Assembly (NCBI GenBank): GCA_015227615.1
Contig: JAALGZ010000001.1
Span: forward strand, 372,001-436,000
Source: Labyrinthula sp. Ha
Lineage: Eukaryota; Sar; Bigyra; Labyrinthulida; Labyrinthulaceae
DNA: 64,000 nt
Reading direction: 5' to 3'
Both the position numbers and the translations under genes were made by a program. Position 1 is the stretch's first letter. The number at the start of each line of letters is the position of its first letter. Of the stretch, positions 1 through 12,377 are shown one piece after another. The notes beneath the pieces were generated by a model, which was not told where the DNA came from, did no database searches, and was given only the letters and a program-made list of their open reading frames with translations.

Positions 1-3000
1 TAGTTAATAGAAACGTTGTTCTGGTTAGATTATTTAGCAAAAAAGTTTTGAACCTGTTATCAGCAGATAAGGGAAATATATAGAAAAGTTATGGACACTG
101 ATCGCACAGTTACATATGCTTCATGCTTGGCTAATCTAAGCCCTTTGAATTTGTATATCATTCCAATTAACTCAATAAATACCTGTCTTGTATACCATCC
201 TTCAAGTTTTCAATACAATCATAGACAAGAATTTTGTTTTCCCGCTGATTTCTTATCTACTCCAATTAAACTCTGTAACAGTTCGTTCAAATAAACTTGT
301 TATTTATTTTCATAGCAAAACATATTAGCGATATAAAGAGTATAATTAATATCTTTGTGTTTTAAAAATGACGAAATTTTTTATTGGGCTGGCTAGTATG
401 ATTCAAAATGTGGGATATTGTATCTGTGATTATTGCAAATGTAGGCACATCAGTCTGCTGAGCTAGCTTCTTCTTGATGTAATGATCAAGAATATTTTAT
501 CCATTTGGGAACAAAAATCTTATAGGTAATTATCTACATATAATAGAAATGTCAAAAGTAATTGCATCCTGTAGATTGATTAGTATACATGAATAAGAAA
601 TGTGTATTTATGTTATTTCAGCTGAGTATAGTTCCATGAATTACCCTTTTCCTTGCGACGTAGAATAGTTTTTTTAAGGAATTTGATTCCAAAATGAAGG
701 TGTTAGCTGAAAACTAGCTATAGCTTTTTAATTCGTGTCATATACTCTCGACCAAAATTTATATTTTGTTTGAGGTATGATATACTACTCTCAGCTTGTA
801 ATATTAAGTAAAGATGGACACAAAACAAATTATGGAATCGCAATTAATAAAATAAATCTTCAGCAAAAAATGTCAATTCCTTGTATCCTCCAAAAGAAAA
901 TATTTCCTTTTTTTATTGTTTTTTTTTTAATTTTCTATTTTCCCTCACTAGAAAAGCAGAATGCACAATCCTGTACTAAGTAACTGGATCCAACTATAAT
1001 GAATACATGTTCACCCTTGTATCGGGGGTATAAACCTATGTAGGATCGAATTTAACTAGTGATAATTCAGTTATTAGTTATTTTTTTCTTGCCTAAAATG
1101 CATAAAAAAGTTGAATTCTATTCCAAAACAGTAATTAGTTGAGAAGCTCAGAGTTAATAAGTTCATATATTATCAGTATAACCTCCTATAAACATGATTT
1201 AAACAAAATTTTTAGGATTTAAAAAACTTAAGAACTACACAAGGGATAATATAAGCACAAATATCATATATCAGAATGATTTACCAATCTTCAGTAAAAT
1301 AATATATACCGACAATGCCGAAGTTCTCCCAAATCGTTTCCGTTGTAATATCCCGAAAGCCCTATATTTATATTAAAGCCTTAGGAACTGTAGCATGTTC
1401 TTGTTCAAAGCAAATAATCTGGTTTGTGAATGTTCAGATACAAATCAAAAGAAGTTAGGTATCTTACCACGACTACTATGGAAGATATTTATGGTACTTT
1501 TTTTTCGTATGGAGTAGCCGAAAGTTGATTCGGTTTAAGGAAAAATATAAACTCTAAAAGAAAATTCTGAATCAAGAATTACCCAGAATAAATATACAGA
1601 TTTGTGCTAGAGAGATTAACACTAGCAAGGTGCATATCCAATAGAAACTATTAACTGAGTAATCAGAGATTTCTATGTTAGCTCTAAACATACAATGAAA
1701 TGTTTCATAAAGTTTAGATTCTCTTTGAGGAAGTTTTCACAACAAATACGAAATAACTTCTGAAAGAGTGACCAAATCATTTGTTAGATTTTGCTCCAAG
1801 GTTTATGTGGTCAATTTTCTTGCATACTAAAACATATATGCTGACTCTATTCAGAAATTAATGGCACTCAAAACATGAATCATCTCCGAAACCAATATTT
1901 GATTCCAAATCTCGTTATATGTTCATGCTGCCATGGAAATGCTTTATTAGTAAATATTACTAACTAAAAATTTCTAATCATGACCCATATGTATTATTTT
2001 TGGCAAAATTCCCATTAATTTTATGCCATCATTAATAGTTCCCCATTTATGTTTAATTCATAGTAAGTCATCAAGAAAAAAGTAAATTCTGTTGAAGTAT
2101 GGGTGATATTTCGCTTCATATCGGTAATTCTATTTCAAGTTATCTACCTAGAACCTTGACTCAAATACTTTGAATTTGAATATTTTCATGTTCTGTACAC
2201 GTTTAGTGGTTTGATAAAGCTGTGAACTGTTATTCAAGCCCATTTGTCTTAGAATAGGTGCAACATGGCTGTGAATTGGGAACATAATATGTTGTAGTAT
2301 TGGAATCTCTACATAAAATTTTGATTCAATGATACTTCTATATTATCCATTCTTCAGAGCTAACGATTTTTAAAATATGGCGGAAATTACATAAATTGAG
2401 GTAGTACCTATAATTTAAGTTCCTAAAATGGGGATTAAATGGTACCGAGGTTTTAGAGTTCGGCTTATAGAAATATGGTTCTTGTACCCGGCTTGCAATT
2501 GAATTTCATCTTCATCGGCTACGTAAGCTCAATAGCTTCAAGTAAAAACATATGAATTAATTAACATTTGTATAGATACATAATTGTCATCAGTACTACT
2601 ATTGCAAGAAATCAAACTCTTAATTCAAATTTAGGGCGCACTGTATCATCCACTACAGAGTGTCAACACATTCAAACTTCTGTATCCAAGTCACTTTGGG
2701 CGAATAGCAGTGGCTCGACTCTACATTAGTTCAACATAATATTGAGACAATGTTCTATCTATATTACTTAATATTCTTTGCGTATTTCATATTTGGATAA
2801 GAACAAGATCAATAGATAGAAGAGATAATACATCGCAATGAACTTGAAAAAAGTACAACACTAGCCGCTATATATCAAACTATAAGATAGAGAACACAAG
2901 TTAAAACCTTACAACCTCATAGTGATAATACCAAAAAATCCTATCCACCTGAATATTTACAATTCATCATTGGTAGAATGTAGGGAGAACTGACAGTTAT

Positions 3001-6000
3001 CAAAGATATTTTTATTAATTTAACATTATTTGGTTCCTGCCAGTAATTGCAAAAAATATACCTGTTACTTTACGAAATATTTTTTTGCTTGGGTCATCTT
3101 AAACCATATATTAATCTAGAAACTTTTCTTAAAAAATCTATTTATTTTATTATTCACAATGAAGTTAATCCTATTGGTTTTTGCGAATGGGACTTCTCCC
3201 TTTTTTTCGTATTAGATTAATTGAGACATGGCTGTAAAATAAAATTTTACTCTAGCTCACTTTCTTCTTTCAAAGTAGTTTAGGACATGAAATAGATTTA
3301 TAATACAACGACTTGTATTATATAAATATTCTAGCAAATAAAGTAAAGAAATTATTGGGACTTAGTTCCTACACTTGCCTTTGCAAAGTTATCTTATTCA
3401 AATCTAAATTCTTATGCAGCTTTCAAGGGTTTAAGATACATAATGAGATTCTTAATGTTAAAATTATAATGTATGCGCTCCAGTGTGGCTATAGGAGATA
3501 AACTAACATACAAAGAACTAAGGCTACCGACAGCTATATCTTTTGGTCTCTTTCATGAGGGCCCATTTCGTATTGATATCCACCTATTTTAAGAGCCAAT
3601 AAACTGACTTAAAAATTGCTTTTGATGTTTGAATAGTACACAGATTTTGGATTGACACTGCAAAAATATTCAACTACATTAACTGCTGCTATATATCCAC
3701 AGTATTGATTTTTCATTCTTTTTCTGGGTTGATACGTTGTATGCCACATTAGCAGTAGTTTCTGCTACGTGCGTTTGAAGTGGATAATTTAATACCAAGC
3801 ATTAATATTGTTTAAAAAATAAGCAGAAATATTCTCTCTTATCTTCTGAATAGGTCAAGAGATATTTGAGCTGCTTAAAAATGTGCTTCTCAAATCTTTG
3901 TCTTATAATTTGTTGTTCCTTCTTTTGACAACATATCTAAGCCGAGTATTTATATACCACCACTTTTAGAAATGCAAGAATACATTATGTTCTTATTTCA
4001 GGCACTACACAGGCAGATAATCATATATAAAAGTATGTTTATACATAGAGCATAGAGTAAATTACATAACTGGTAGGAGCATGCAATTCAAATTACGATC
4101 AAAGGAGAATGCAAATTTTTAATAGTTCAAAGCTACAAGCTCATCCAAGCTACTCTTAAAACGTACGAGAGATATCCAAAGTACATTATTGTTATTTTTT
4201 TAATAAATACACAACAAAACGTTTCCGATGATGAAACAGAATTACCGAGACTAAAACTGAGCCGAGTAGTGAAAGTAAAATTGCTTGGGAATAGGTGACT
4301 GAAGCTTACATATGTGCAAATAGTGATAAAATAGTAATAATAAAGATTAAAATCATGTATCAGTTGAGCAGAACAAAGTGACCGAGCTAGTATGCGATGA
4401 AACAAATCTATTTTGATTTTTTTCAGAGATAGGAGGGATTAGATAAGAGCTCAGATTTTCCATATAAAACCATGTCTAACTTGTTAAGACCTTTCGTCAT
4501 ATCAGTTAACCTGGAAAGCGTAGAAGAAATCGGCTTATGGATTACTCGTTAAAAAAATGCTGAATCGTAGCAAATATAGAAGCAAATAAACTAAAGTATA
4601 ATACCTTCGTTGATGAAATTGGAAAACTATATTTCGTGGCCAAGGACTTCAGCGTTTTAGATCAGAGTTTAACTAATATAGTTGTACCATATTTGGATAT
4701 TGATACAAAGGAATCCAAATAGATGTAGGTAAATGGAAAATTGTATTATAACTAAACTTTTTCCTGTAGATGTACTCAAGGTGTCTCGGACAGTCTGGGT
4801 ATCAGTTTTGTGTTCTTTGTATGAGATACATGCCTTGATTAAGGGAAATTCTGTGGTAAATTCAGTTATCGAAGCTGGATTGGAAGAAAGAAGTTAGACT
4901 GTGTTGGTGAAGAGCACACTAGAAAATTGTGTATTGAGGTTCAAATTCCCTGTCAAGCATAGTACAAAGGGAATTTGCAATCTATTAGTTTACTGTACTA
5001 CACCAAGATCATTCATACTGAGCATAGATCTCTTAAAGAATGGCTTGTCTGCAGGGTAGGTGCCATGACAGTGCAATGCCTTGGGTCCGCTTAAGAAGAA
5101 GGGTATTGCCCTTAAGAAATCTTTGAAAGTTTTCCTCTTTCTATTGCAGGTTAGTTCCATGATAGGGTAATTAACTCTTAAGACCAATACTGAAGTAAAA
5201 AATGTTTAGTTTGGTATAACCATTTTCTGGCGAAGGACTTCTTCCTATGCAGTAATCATAAATGGGAATGTTTTATTCAAAAGGTTGGTTTGCGGTACCA
5301 TTATTCTTATCTTGTTTTGTACTAGAAAATCTTCTGCTTTTTTCTTACGGGCAAGAGAATCTAATGTCAGAACATTTGCCATTTAATAGCTTAAAAGCTT
5401 CGGATATTTTACTCTCAGCATCTGCCCAGCTGACTCTGTTTAATATATTGGCGCCAAGTGTAAAGATTGCAGAAAAGCTTGTAAAAGTATCCATTGGCTT
5501 TTGTTGACATTAAAGTAGCAAAAAGTGCATACAGACATACATGTCAAGCCTGCTGGCTCATAATTAACTCTTTAAAGTGTTATGCTCTTTCTTTCCTGTG
5601 CTATCATAAGACCAAGCAAAATACTGCTGCGTTGGAAATAGTGCTCTATTCATTCAAGAATCTATAATACAATTTGCATTTTGGCCTAACGAGCATAAAT
5701 GACTTAATATATATTTCCTGTGGCAAGAATTTTACCAGCAGAACGTCTGTAATGACCAGCATAACGGACCTCAATGTACAAAATGGGTAAAAAGGCTGTA
5801 TTTGCAATTTTTCATCGTTAGGAAAAAAATCTTCTCTGCAAAGGAGACGATTGAGATCGTAATGTTTTTCTTCTGCCTCGAATTTATCACAGAATTATTG
5901 TAGGATCGTCTTGATGAGGGAATTTGAAGGGTGTTCTATTGCTGAGCGAATGCACCAACAGGAAGTTTCGCATAAAAGCGAAGAACTGCACTAAGTATCT

Positions 6001-7356
6001 AAGAAAGTGGATGTTCAAGCTGAAATAATGTTAGACCCTAAAGAAATGTACATGTCTCGAGCACCTGGTATCAGTTCTCGGTCTTATTAATCTCCTCAAC
6101 TCCCAAACAAGGCCTGATTGTAAAACCCCACTTTTCGGGCTTTCACCCGTAAATAGCTATAACCACATTTAAGAGTACGATGTACATATACCTGTTTTTT
6201 TGTTTTGATTTCAAATGAATTAGGGAATGTCTAACTCCATAACTAGCCAGGATCATTTGTACCTACGACTATGAAACGCTAAAATTCATCTAAAAAAATA
6301 ACGCACTGAAAACCATCTTTCAACCAAGAACATGTCTAGAGTTGCTGCAAAGTTTTGTGCGTCTAACAAAAATAAAAAACGATTCAGAAATTATAATATT
6401 TCTATGGCTTAGGCTTTTCCTGTTATAACAGCACTTGTTAAATGTATAATGAACAGTGACTCTAAATGTTTCTAACTGTAAACTTTATGCTATTCTTTGG
6501 GTCCTACAGATATTTACTTTGTATGATCTCTTGACTTGGTTCGGATGTTTCATATAGACTCCACATAATCCACTGGAGCCCTTGTCTCAACTCTTCACTC
6601 CAAACTTATCATATTATGGAGAATAGATGCTTTTGCTTCTAATGATAACAGAAAAAATTCTTCTAGCTTTTAGGAGGAAAATTTGACTAGAAAAGTTTGA
6701 CGGGGCCATTCTAATTCATATGACGGAAATCAACTATTCGTGTAGTAGAAGGACATCTGCTTGCATTATTGTAAATATCGTTTTGGGAACTGTATCGCCA
6801 TCATAACCGTTTAAAGATTCTCAGAACACAATATTAAACAGCTATAAGAAATTTCAAGATCGGAAATAATTATTTGAATCAGAAGCGGATTGTTTACCCT
6901 GCTTTATTAGTAGATTATCCGTTTATAAAAGAGAATCTTGGAAGTTCCCAATTTTAATGTAACTTCCATTATATAAACCACTATATAGTTATGAATCACT
7001 ATTGAAATCAATGTATTCTAATTCTACCGGTAAGAAATTTAATATATTGCTATATTGAAAAAATCTCGATTATTTTTCAACCCGATATAAAAATGTCACT
7101 GAATTCACAACATTGACAACAAGAATAGCATTTAACTCTTCGGGTTATTAGAATATCTTTTCTCGATAAGATATTTCTTACTATAACTCTATTGTTATAT
7201 TGATAATAAAACATATATGTACCTGGTTCAAGTGACGATGAAAACATACTACAATTAAACAGCGTCATCACCACCACCGTATAAAAATAAACCGACATGC
7301 CTATATCTATATTCATCTGATATTCCCCTTCAACATCATTGGTTAATTATTTTATA
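1..7356. other. Gene-free AT-rich region
   Basis: I found no supportable gene here. The open frames are short (up to about 90 codons), show no domain I recognise and fit chance in AT-rich DNA. A tRNA-like sequence at about 4,904-4,948 is listed separately. Around 4.99-5.9 kb the minus strand has faint protein-like composition that might be an old mobile-element remnant, but it is too weak to call. Confidence 0.6.
4904..4948 (+). repeat. tRNA-like sequence (possible SINE head)
   Basis: A box-A-like stretch (4,904-4,917) is followed about 20 nt later by GGTTCAAATTC (4,938-4,948), which matches the pol III box B consensus GGTTCRANNCC at nearly every position. The spacing is shorter than in an intact tRNA and the T-arm stem does not pair well, so this is not a working tRNA gene. 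It could be the head of a degraded tRNA-derived SINE, a tRNA pseudogene or chance. Confidence 0.25.
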
Positions 7357-7373
7357 TCCAACCAATGGTTGGA
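7357..7373. promoter_or_regulatory. Perfect palindrome upstream of MYB gene
   Basis: TCCAACCA-A-TGGTTGGA is an 8+1+8 perfect inverted repeat lying 203 bp before the MYB start codon. Each arm carries CCAACC/GGTTGG, close to the CC(A/T)ACC site bound by plant R2R3 MYBs, and the centre contains CCAAT. It could be an autoregulatory MYB site or a CCAAT box. This is inferred from sequence only. Confidence 0.4.
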
Positions 7374-7475
7374 CAGAAAAGGATGACGCGCATAAAAGAA
7401 AGGAATCAAATTGTTGCACGATTTCTTATAACACCCACAGAAATAAGAAAGACAGATTTCAATTTTCTTGTTTAG

Positions 7476-7481
7476 CACGTG
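7476..7481. promoter_or_regulatory. G-box CACGTG upstream of MYB gene
   Basis: CACGTG lies 95 bp before the MYB start codon. It is a classical bHLH/bZIP core site. The same hexamer occurs just before the heme oxygenase gene but also at unrelated intergenic places in this window, so function is uncertain. Confidence 0.25.
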
Positions 7482-7575
7482 TTTGTGGTCAGGGTAGAAA
7501 TCTTTTGAAGCGTCATACAAATAAGTTAGCTCTAACGTAGTACTTACAGTGAATAAACAAATCTATAAAAATCCG

Positions 7576-8637
7576 ATGAACAGAACTCCACTAAACGTTC
7601 TGGACTTGCCTTCTTCTCCTGGGAAAACTTTACTTACTAAAAAGCGAACAGCCAGATGTGATCTTACCGAGCAAAATAAGAAGCTTAAACTTGATACGCA
7701 GTGCTCTGACTTCTCTGTAAGAGAAGATTCAAGGCTAAAGCAGCTCTTTGAGGAGTACGGTAAAAACTGGACCAAAATTGCGAACCAGCTGAAGAAATCC
7801 CCCGAGGTTTGTGAACAACGTTGGAGAATGAAAATTTATAAAAAACGAGGGGCTTGGTCTCCTGAGGAAGATGCAATGCTTATTGAGCTTGTTAAGAAGC
7901 TGGACAAATCTAACTGGGGTGATTTGGCTATTCATATAGAAGGAAGATCAGCGAAGCAGTGTCGTGAAAGGTGGTTTTTCAACCTTGATCCAAGTATCAA
8001 GAAGACAGAGTGGACTAAAGCTGAGGATGAACTATTGTTGAGCCTTCAGAAAGCGGAGGGCAACTGCTGGGCTAGGATATCAACTCATCTGCCCGGAAGA
8101 ACAGAGAATGCGGTAAAAACAAGGTACAAGTCCCTACAAAGGCAGAAGAAAAGGGATTGGTCATACGATGAAGATAAGAAACTTCTTTTACTTCAACATA
8201 AGTATGGATGCAAATGGGATAGAATATCAAGAGAGATGGGCTCTCGAACTAAGAATGCGGTGAAAATAAGATACAGATTGTTGAAGAAAAATCCAGAAAC
8301 TTTCTCGAACTGCATTGATATGCTGCTAAAGCCAAGGAATATTGAACAAGAAGCTTGTTCAGAAACTAGCTCGCAAACAATGGAATCTTTGCCTGCTCAA
8401 AGTGCAGCTAACTTGGCTGATTTTAGTGGGTTAGCCGGTTTAAATCAGCCAGTGGATTTACAGTCGAGCTTATCTATAAATCTTGAGCAACAGCTTTTGC
8501 TCTCTGTACTGCTTCAAAATCAGGTAACAACACCACTGGATACACTTTCGACCTTGAGCTGCTTGAACCAAAGCATTATTGACAAGGCGAAACTGGAGTT
8601 GTTGGCAAATTTAATTTCAGGGAGTACTAACTTATAG
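7576..8637 (+). CDS. Four-repeat MYB-like DNA-binding protein
   Basis: A 353-residue nuclear DNA-binding protein of the MYB/SANT superfamily. Four consecutive repeats are visible: about residues 47-88 (NWTKIANQL...CEQRWRM, the most degenerate), 92-139 (WSPEEDAMLIEL...GRSAKQCRERW), 144-187 (WTKAEDELLLSL...GRTENAVKTRY) and 193-238 (WSYDEDKKLLLL...GSRTKNAVKIRY). The spaced tryptophans and the GRxxxxxxxRW/RY recognition helices are intact in repeats 2-4. The C-terminal third is Ser/Gln/Leu-rich and could be an activation region. The frame is open further upstream only by way of a GTG, so the first ATG (7,576) is taken as the start. Known relatives are c-Myb/3R-MYB, plant 4R-MYB and SNAPC4. The repeat count favours 4R-MYB or SNAPC4-like proteins, but SNAPC4 is usually much longer. 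It converges with the helicase gene, with 293 bp between stops. Confidence 0.9.
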   Translation: MNRTPLNVLDLPSSPGKTLLTKKRTARCDLTEQNKKLKLDTQCSDFSVREDSRLKQLFEEYGKNWTKIANQLKKSPEVCEQRWRMKIYKKRGAWSPEEDAMLIELVKKLDKSNWGDLAIHIEGRSAKQCRERWFFNLDPSIKKTEWTKAEDELLLSLQKAEGNCWARISTHLPGRTENAVKTRYKSLQRQKKRDWSYDEDKKLLLLQHKYGCKWDRISREMGSRTKNAVKIRYRLLKKNPETFSNCIDMLLKPRNIEQEACSETSSQTMESLPAQSAANLADFSGLAGLNQPVDLQSSLSINLEQQLLLSVLLQNQVTTPLDTLSTLSCLNQSIIDKAKLELLANLISGSTNL

Positions 8638-8930
8638 AAGTCAGGATACAGGATGTACGGTCAGTTAATGGGATAGCTTTCCATCGTAATGTGTTTCAGG
8701 GATAGTCTTTTGTTAATAGGATGTAGGAACAAATAAAATTGAGGTATGCAAACAAGCTAGGGACAAGAAATATATAATATTAGGTAAAGTTTGTCTATAT
8801 ATATTAAACTTCGGTTGTATTGTGTGTCTTATGGTTTATCATACTTAAGGTGGCAATTACAAAAATAAAGCTCTCTCAAGTAAAATAATAGGATAAAGTA
8901 CTTGGGTGTCCAATTCAAGAATTAGAGGTT

Positions 8931-11900
8931 TCATAAGGAACTCCAATTCCTTTGTGAGCTTTCGTCGAGGATATAACGAATTCTTAAGAAGCACTTTCGG
9001 ATCAAATTCGTTAGTCCTCTCAGTTCATTAGCCCTTCCAAGGACGTTTGTAGACAATCTGAGCACCTCTCCAAGATCCCACAACCTTTCTCTAAGCTCAT
9101 GCTGCTCTGTGGTCTTTAGGTTAGGATCAATTTGATTTCGAATAAAAGCACTGTACACTCCGTTTTCCAAATAAAACTGCTCGGTACTAGAGGGTAATAA
9201 AATAGACTCCTTGTTCTCAAGGTCAGATTCCTTTATTCTTGTCTGTGATTCCTCAACAAGATCAAACCACTTTTTCCAGATATCACTTCTTGTGTGTGGC
9301 TTAGGCAACGCATTCTCAGGTCCATCATACTCTTCCTCTTGATCTTCTGCTACTTCATTGTCTATCAAAACTTTCCTTGAGCAAACACAGGAGAATATCA
9401 AACACATTTCAGTTTGTTCCTTCACATCTGTGTCTGTTAGACTAACTGGAGTTCCTTTGTACTCTCTAATTAGCTCTTCCAGAATATATTCTATAGCAAG
9501 ACTTTCTGCCAAGTATGCCCGGAGTTCCCAAACAAGTTCTGGTATAAGATCAGCATAGCCAGTATTCTCCCTCTCTCTAAGAATATCAAGTTTGTGAATC
9601 CAAGTGTCTGCGCTCTCGTAGTAGTTCAAGATGGTCTTGTGCTCAATAAATTTCTCTAGCGGTGTTGCACAGATTTTTTTCATCTTATCTACAGAGAGTG
9701 GAGTACCTGCTGAAACGAACTTTTTGTTCATGTACAGTTGAAGCGGGATAGTAGGATACAGCGGATCAGCACCTACCACAGATGGTAATGTTCCTCGCAG
9801 TAGTTCCTGAAGTCTCTCATACGAAAACCCTGCATATATAAGGTGCCCTTGTCTGTCTAATCCACGTCTTCCCGCACGTCCAGCCATCTGCTGGTGCTCC
9901 AAAACAGACATCATATTATTTCCGGGGTCATTAAAGAAGACTGCTGATCTAAAGGGCATGTTAACTCCATAAGCAAGTAGTTCATCACTAAAGACTACAC
10001 CAAGTCTTCCCATCTGTGCGTATTTCTGAACAACTCTGTGGTAACTTGAAGGTAGCCCCTGAATATATAGACCAATTCCCCTTCGAAGTCCCTTTATGAG
10101 GGGGTGATCATCCTGATTGTCAGTATTACCTGCTTTATTCTTTCCAGTTTTGATTTGAAGGTCAAAGGATATAGCGGACTTAATTTGCTTTATTTCAACA
10201 GGACCAATTTGCCTTCCAACAGGGGCTAGTACAAACTCTGGATGAGGCGCATCAAGATCTACTGTCATGTTGTCACTTGCCCCAAACTCATACTCATAAG
10301 CCAGATCTTCTTCAGTTTGTTTATTATTTTTTGAAGATTTCAGTGAAGCTTGAGCCTTCATTTGTTTCAAAACCTGCTTTTGTTTTGCTTCAAGATCCTG
10401 ATAAAAATTAGGGTACTTTTTTTGTTGCATTTCCTCAAGTTCAGTAATAAGCTTGTCGAAATATGCTTGACATTGAACGGAATCAAGTTGAAATAAAATT
10501 ACAGGAGTCATCTCTTTCCTTTTAAGCTCAAATAGAAGGGAAGTTAATGACTGAACTGTTGTCGACGCCTCATTCTGTGAGCTTCGGATTGTTTTAAACA
10601 GATTTTCATCCATATAGGCCTTAATTTCTTCTTCTGTAATTAACCCTTTCACCACCTCAACTCCATCACCAGAATGAAGCTTAGGGGTAAGGAGAGCAAA
10701 GATTTTCAATAAGCTCAGTTTATCTTCCTTTGCTAATACCTTAATACAATCTTTCAGTTTATCCTCATAGTCTTTACTTTTAACCAGAGTAATTCTATCC
10801 TTCGACTCCTCATTGTCCTCAGAGCTAACCTTTGCAGCCAGTTTAAAGAAAGATCTTGGTTTTAGCTCAGATACTCTTGGATGCTTCTTACCTAAAATTT
10901 TCTCCATAGCCTTAAACAAGAGAAAAGTGTCTTGGGGAGTAAAAGCAAGATCAAATGCTTCACCATTACGAAGAGAGGCGAGATAATCTACAGAGAGACT
11001 TAAACATGGGTGCAAACGATCTAACTTTCCACTGTCTTCACTCGATGCCCCCTCTGGAAAAGACCAAACATGCCTTTGAAGATTAATGAACCTCGCCCTA
11101 TGATTCACCAATTCGATCCTTCCCTTTCCAACTAAACTCTCCCACCATTCTAGAACCTCATTATAATTTCCAATCGTAGCAGAGAGAGCTAAAATCTGGC
11201 AATTCCTGTTTGAAATTGCCTTTATTAGACGTTGCAGAGCAGCACCAATTTTTTTATTGTTCAATGAGTGCACTTCATCATAAATGGCGTAATCAAAGTC
11301 AAATCCAATTTGTTTAGTTAATGCAGATTCTAAACTATTTGGAGTACCAACAACAACTGAAAATTGGTTGGGTACAAAAGTAAGACTTGGAACAACAATT
11401 GCGACGTCCAACTTTAAAGCTCTTAACATTGCAGCAACCTGCCATGCCAAAGGTTCAGTAGGTACACAAAATAGCGCCCTTTTATTTTGTTGGCAAAGAT
11501 AAGTTGATAGAACTGTTTTTCCACAACTGGTAGGTGCACAAATGAGCACTGATTTCTTCTTATTTGTCAACAAATCAAGAACACGTAGCTGCCACGGGTC
11601 AAATTTAAACTTTCCTTTTAGAGTATGCAAACTTAAAGGAGGTAATCTATCAGACATGAAGGAAAGCTGAAAATCGTAAATGTTCTTGGGTTCTAGAAGA
11701 GGTGAAAAAGCCCTTTCCTTGAAATAGTCAAAGTAATCAGATATATGTTTTCTAATATCTGTTGCTTTGATAAGCTCCCTTGAATACTTTTTCATTGATT
11801 TTTCAACAGCAGATTTAAGTGAAGGAGAAAGAGTTCTAGAAACTTCTTCAATTTCCCAAAGAGTGTCAAGTATATCAACTATATCCTGCTTGGATACTGA

Positions 11901-12377
11901 CTTCTTTAAAATTTCCAATAGCAGCAGATATCTTCCTGACTCAGTTTTTAGTTTTAATCCATTTCCAGAACTTTGTCCTAAGTTGCTCAACTTTTCTGCA
12001 TCTCTTTCTGCATCCTGTTTCTCTTTTCGTGCAGTGTTTTTTGCAATGATCATTTCTTTCTTTGACATTTTCTTCTCTTTTTTCTTTTTCTTACTTTTTT
12101 TGTCTGTACTTTTAAAATTTACTTCATTCGATTTTTCTTCAGCCAGATGAGTTTCGTATATTTGTAATGGATTAAACACATTTTGAGGAGCAAGTTCAAC
12201 TAAGATACGAGCAATTTGGTTGAGTCTTGACTGTCCATGCAGCAGACGAAACCATTGTAGTTCACGATGTCCCATCTTAACCTGGCCTGATACCTCCTCG
12301 GCTAGCTTTGCACCACCTAAGGCATTATCAGCCTTTAAGCGCTCTCTCTCCCGAGCTCTTGCTGCTTTGGTTGGCAT
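8931..12377 (-). CDS. DDX60-like DExH-box RNA helicase
   Basis: A 1,148-residue superfamily 2 (Ski2-like) ATP-dependent helicase resembling the DDX60 group. Visible motifs: APTSCGKT (Walker A, residues 281-288), DEVH (motif II, 367-370), SAT (motif III, 399-401), LAYGVNMP (801-808) and QMAGRAGRRG (motif VI, 830-839). The sequence around DPWQLRVLDLL just before motif I matches the DDX60 entry into the helicase core. An unusually long insert (about 430-700, with charged and Lys/Gln-rich stretches) separates the two RecA lobes. The N-terminus carries a basic run (about 94-108, KKSKKKKKEKK) that could bind nucleic acid or act as a nuclear signal. Vertebrate DDX60 acts in antiviral RNA sensing and degradation; protist and fungal homologues are poorly characterised, so the role here is inferred only as RNA unwinding. 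The protein is shorter than human DDX60 (about 1,700 residues). The start ATG is the first in frame. Confidence 0.88.
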   Translation of the reverse strand: MPTKAARARERERLKADNALGGAKLAEEVSGQVKMGHRELQWFRLLHGQSRLNQIARILVELAPQNVFNPLQIYETHLAEEKSNEVNFKSTDKKSKKKKKEKKMSKKEMIIAKNTARKEKQDAERDAEKLSNLGQSSGNGLKLKTESGRYLLLLEILKKSVSKQDIVDILDTLWEIEEVSRTLSPSLKSAVEKSMKKYSRELIKATDIRKHISDYFDYFKERAFSPLLEPKNIYDFQLSFMSDRLPPLSLHTLKGKFKFDPWQLRVLDLLTNKKKSVLICAPTSCGKTVLSTYLCQQNKRALFCVPTEPLAWQVAAMLRALKLDVAIVVPSLTFVPNQFSVVVGTPNSLESALTKQIGFDFDYAIYDEVHSLNNKKIGAALQRLIKAISNRNCQILALSATIGNYNEVLEWWESLVGKGRIELVNHRARFINLQRHVWSFPEGASSEDSGKLDRLHPCLSLSVDYLASLRNGEAFDLAFTPQDTFLLFKAMEKILGKKHPRVSELKPRSFFKLAAKVSSEDNEESKDRITLVKSKDYEDKLKDCIKVLAKEDKLSLLKIFALLTPKLHSGDGVEVVKGLITEEEIKAYMDENLFKTIRSSQNEASTTVQSLTSLLFELKRKEMTPVILFQLDSVQCQAYFDKLITELEEMQQKKYPNFYQDLEAKQKQVLKQMKAQASLKSSKNNKQTEEDLAYEYEFGASDNMTVDLDAPHPEFVLAPVGRQIGPVEIKQIKSAISFDLQIKTGKNKAGNTDNQDDHPLIKGLRRGIGLYIQGLPSSYHRVVQKYAQMGRLGVVFSDELLAYGVNMPFRSAVFFNDPGNNMMSVLEHQQMAGRAGRRGLDRQGHLIYAGFSYERLQELLRGTLPSVVGADPLYPTIPLQLYMNKKFVSAGTPLSVDKMKKICATPLEKFIEHKTILNYYESADTWIHKLDILRERENTGYADLIPELVWELRAYLAESLAIEYILEELIREYKGTPVSLTDTDVKEQTEMCLIFSCVCSRKVLIDNEVAEDQEEEYDGPENALPKPHTRSDIWKKWFDLVEESQTRIKESDLENKESILLPSSTEQFYLENGVYSAFIRNQIDPNLKTTEQHELRERLWDLGEVLRLSTNVLGRANELRGLTNLIRKCFLRIRYILDESSQRNWSSL

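Noticed and set aside
4990-5900. Faint resemblance on the minus strand to a retroelement polyprotein
   Set aside because: The similarity is too weak and fragmentary to name a family or boundaries. If it is an element, it is an old broken fossil.
7549-7575. GTG-initiated extension of the MYB frame
   Set aside because: Eukaryotic initiation at GTG is rare; the ATG at 7,576 precedes all recognisable domains.
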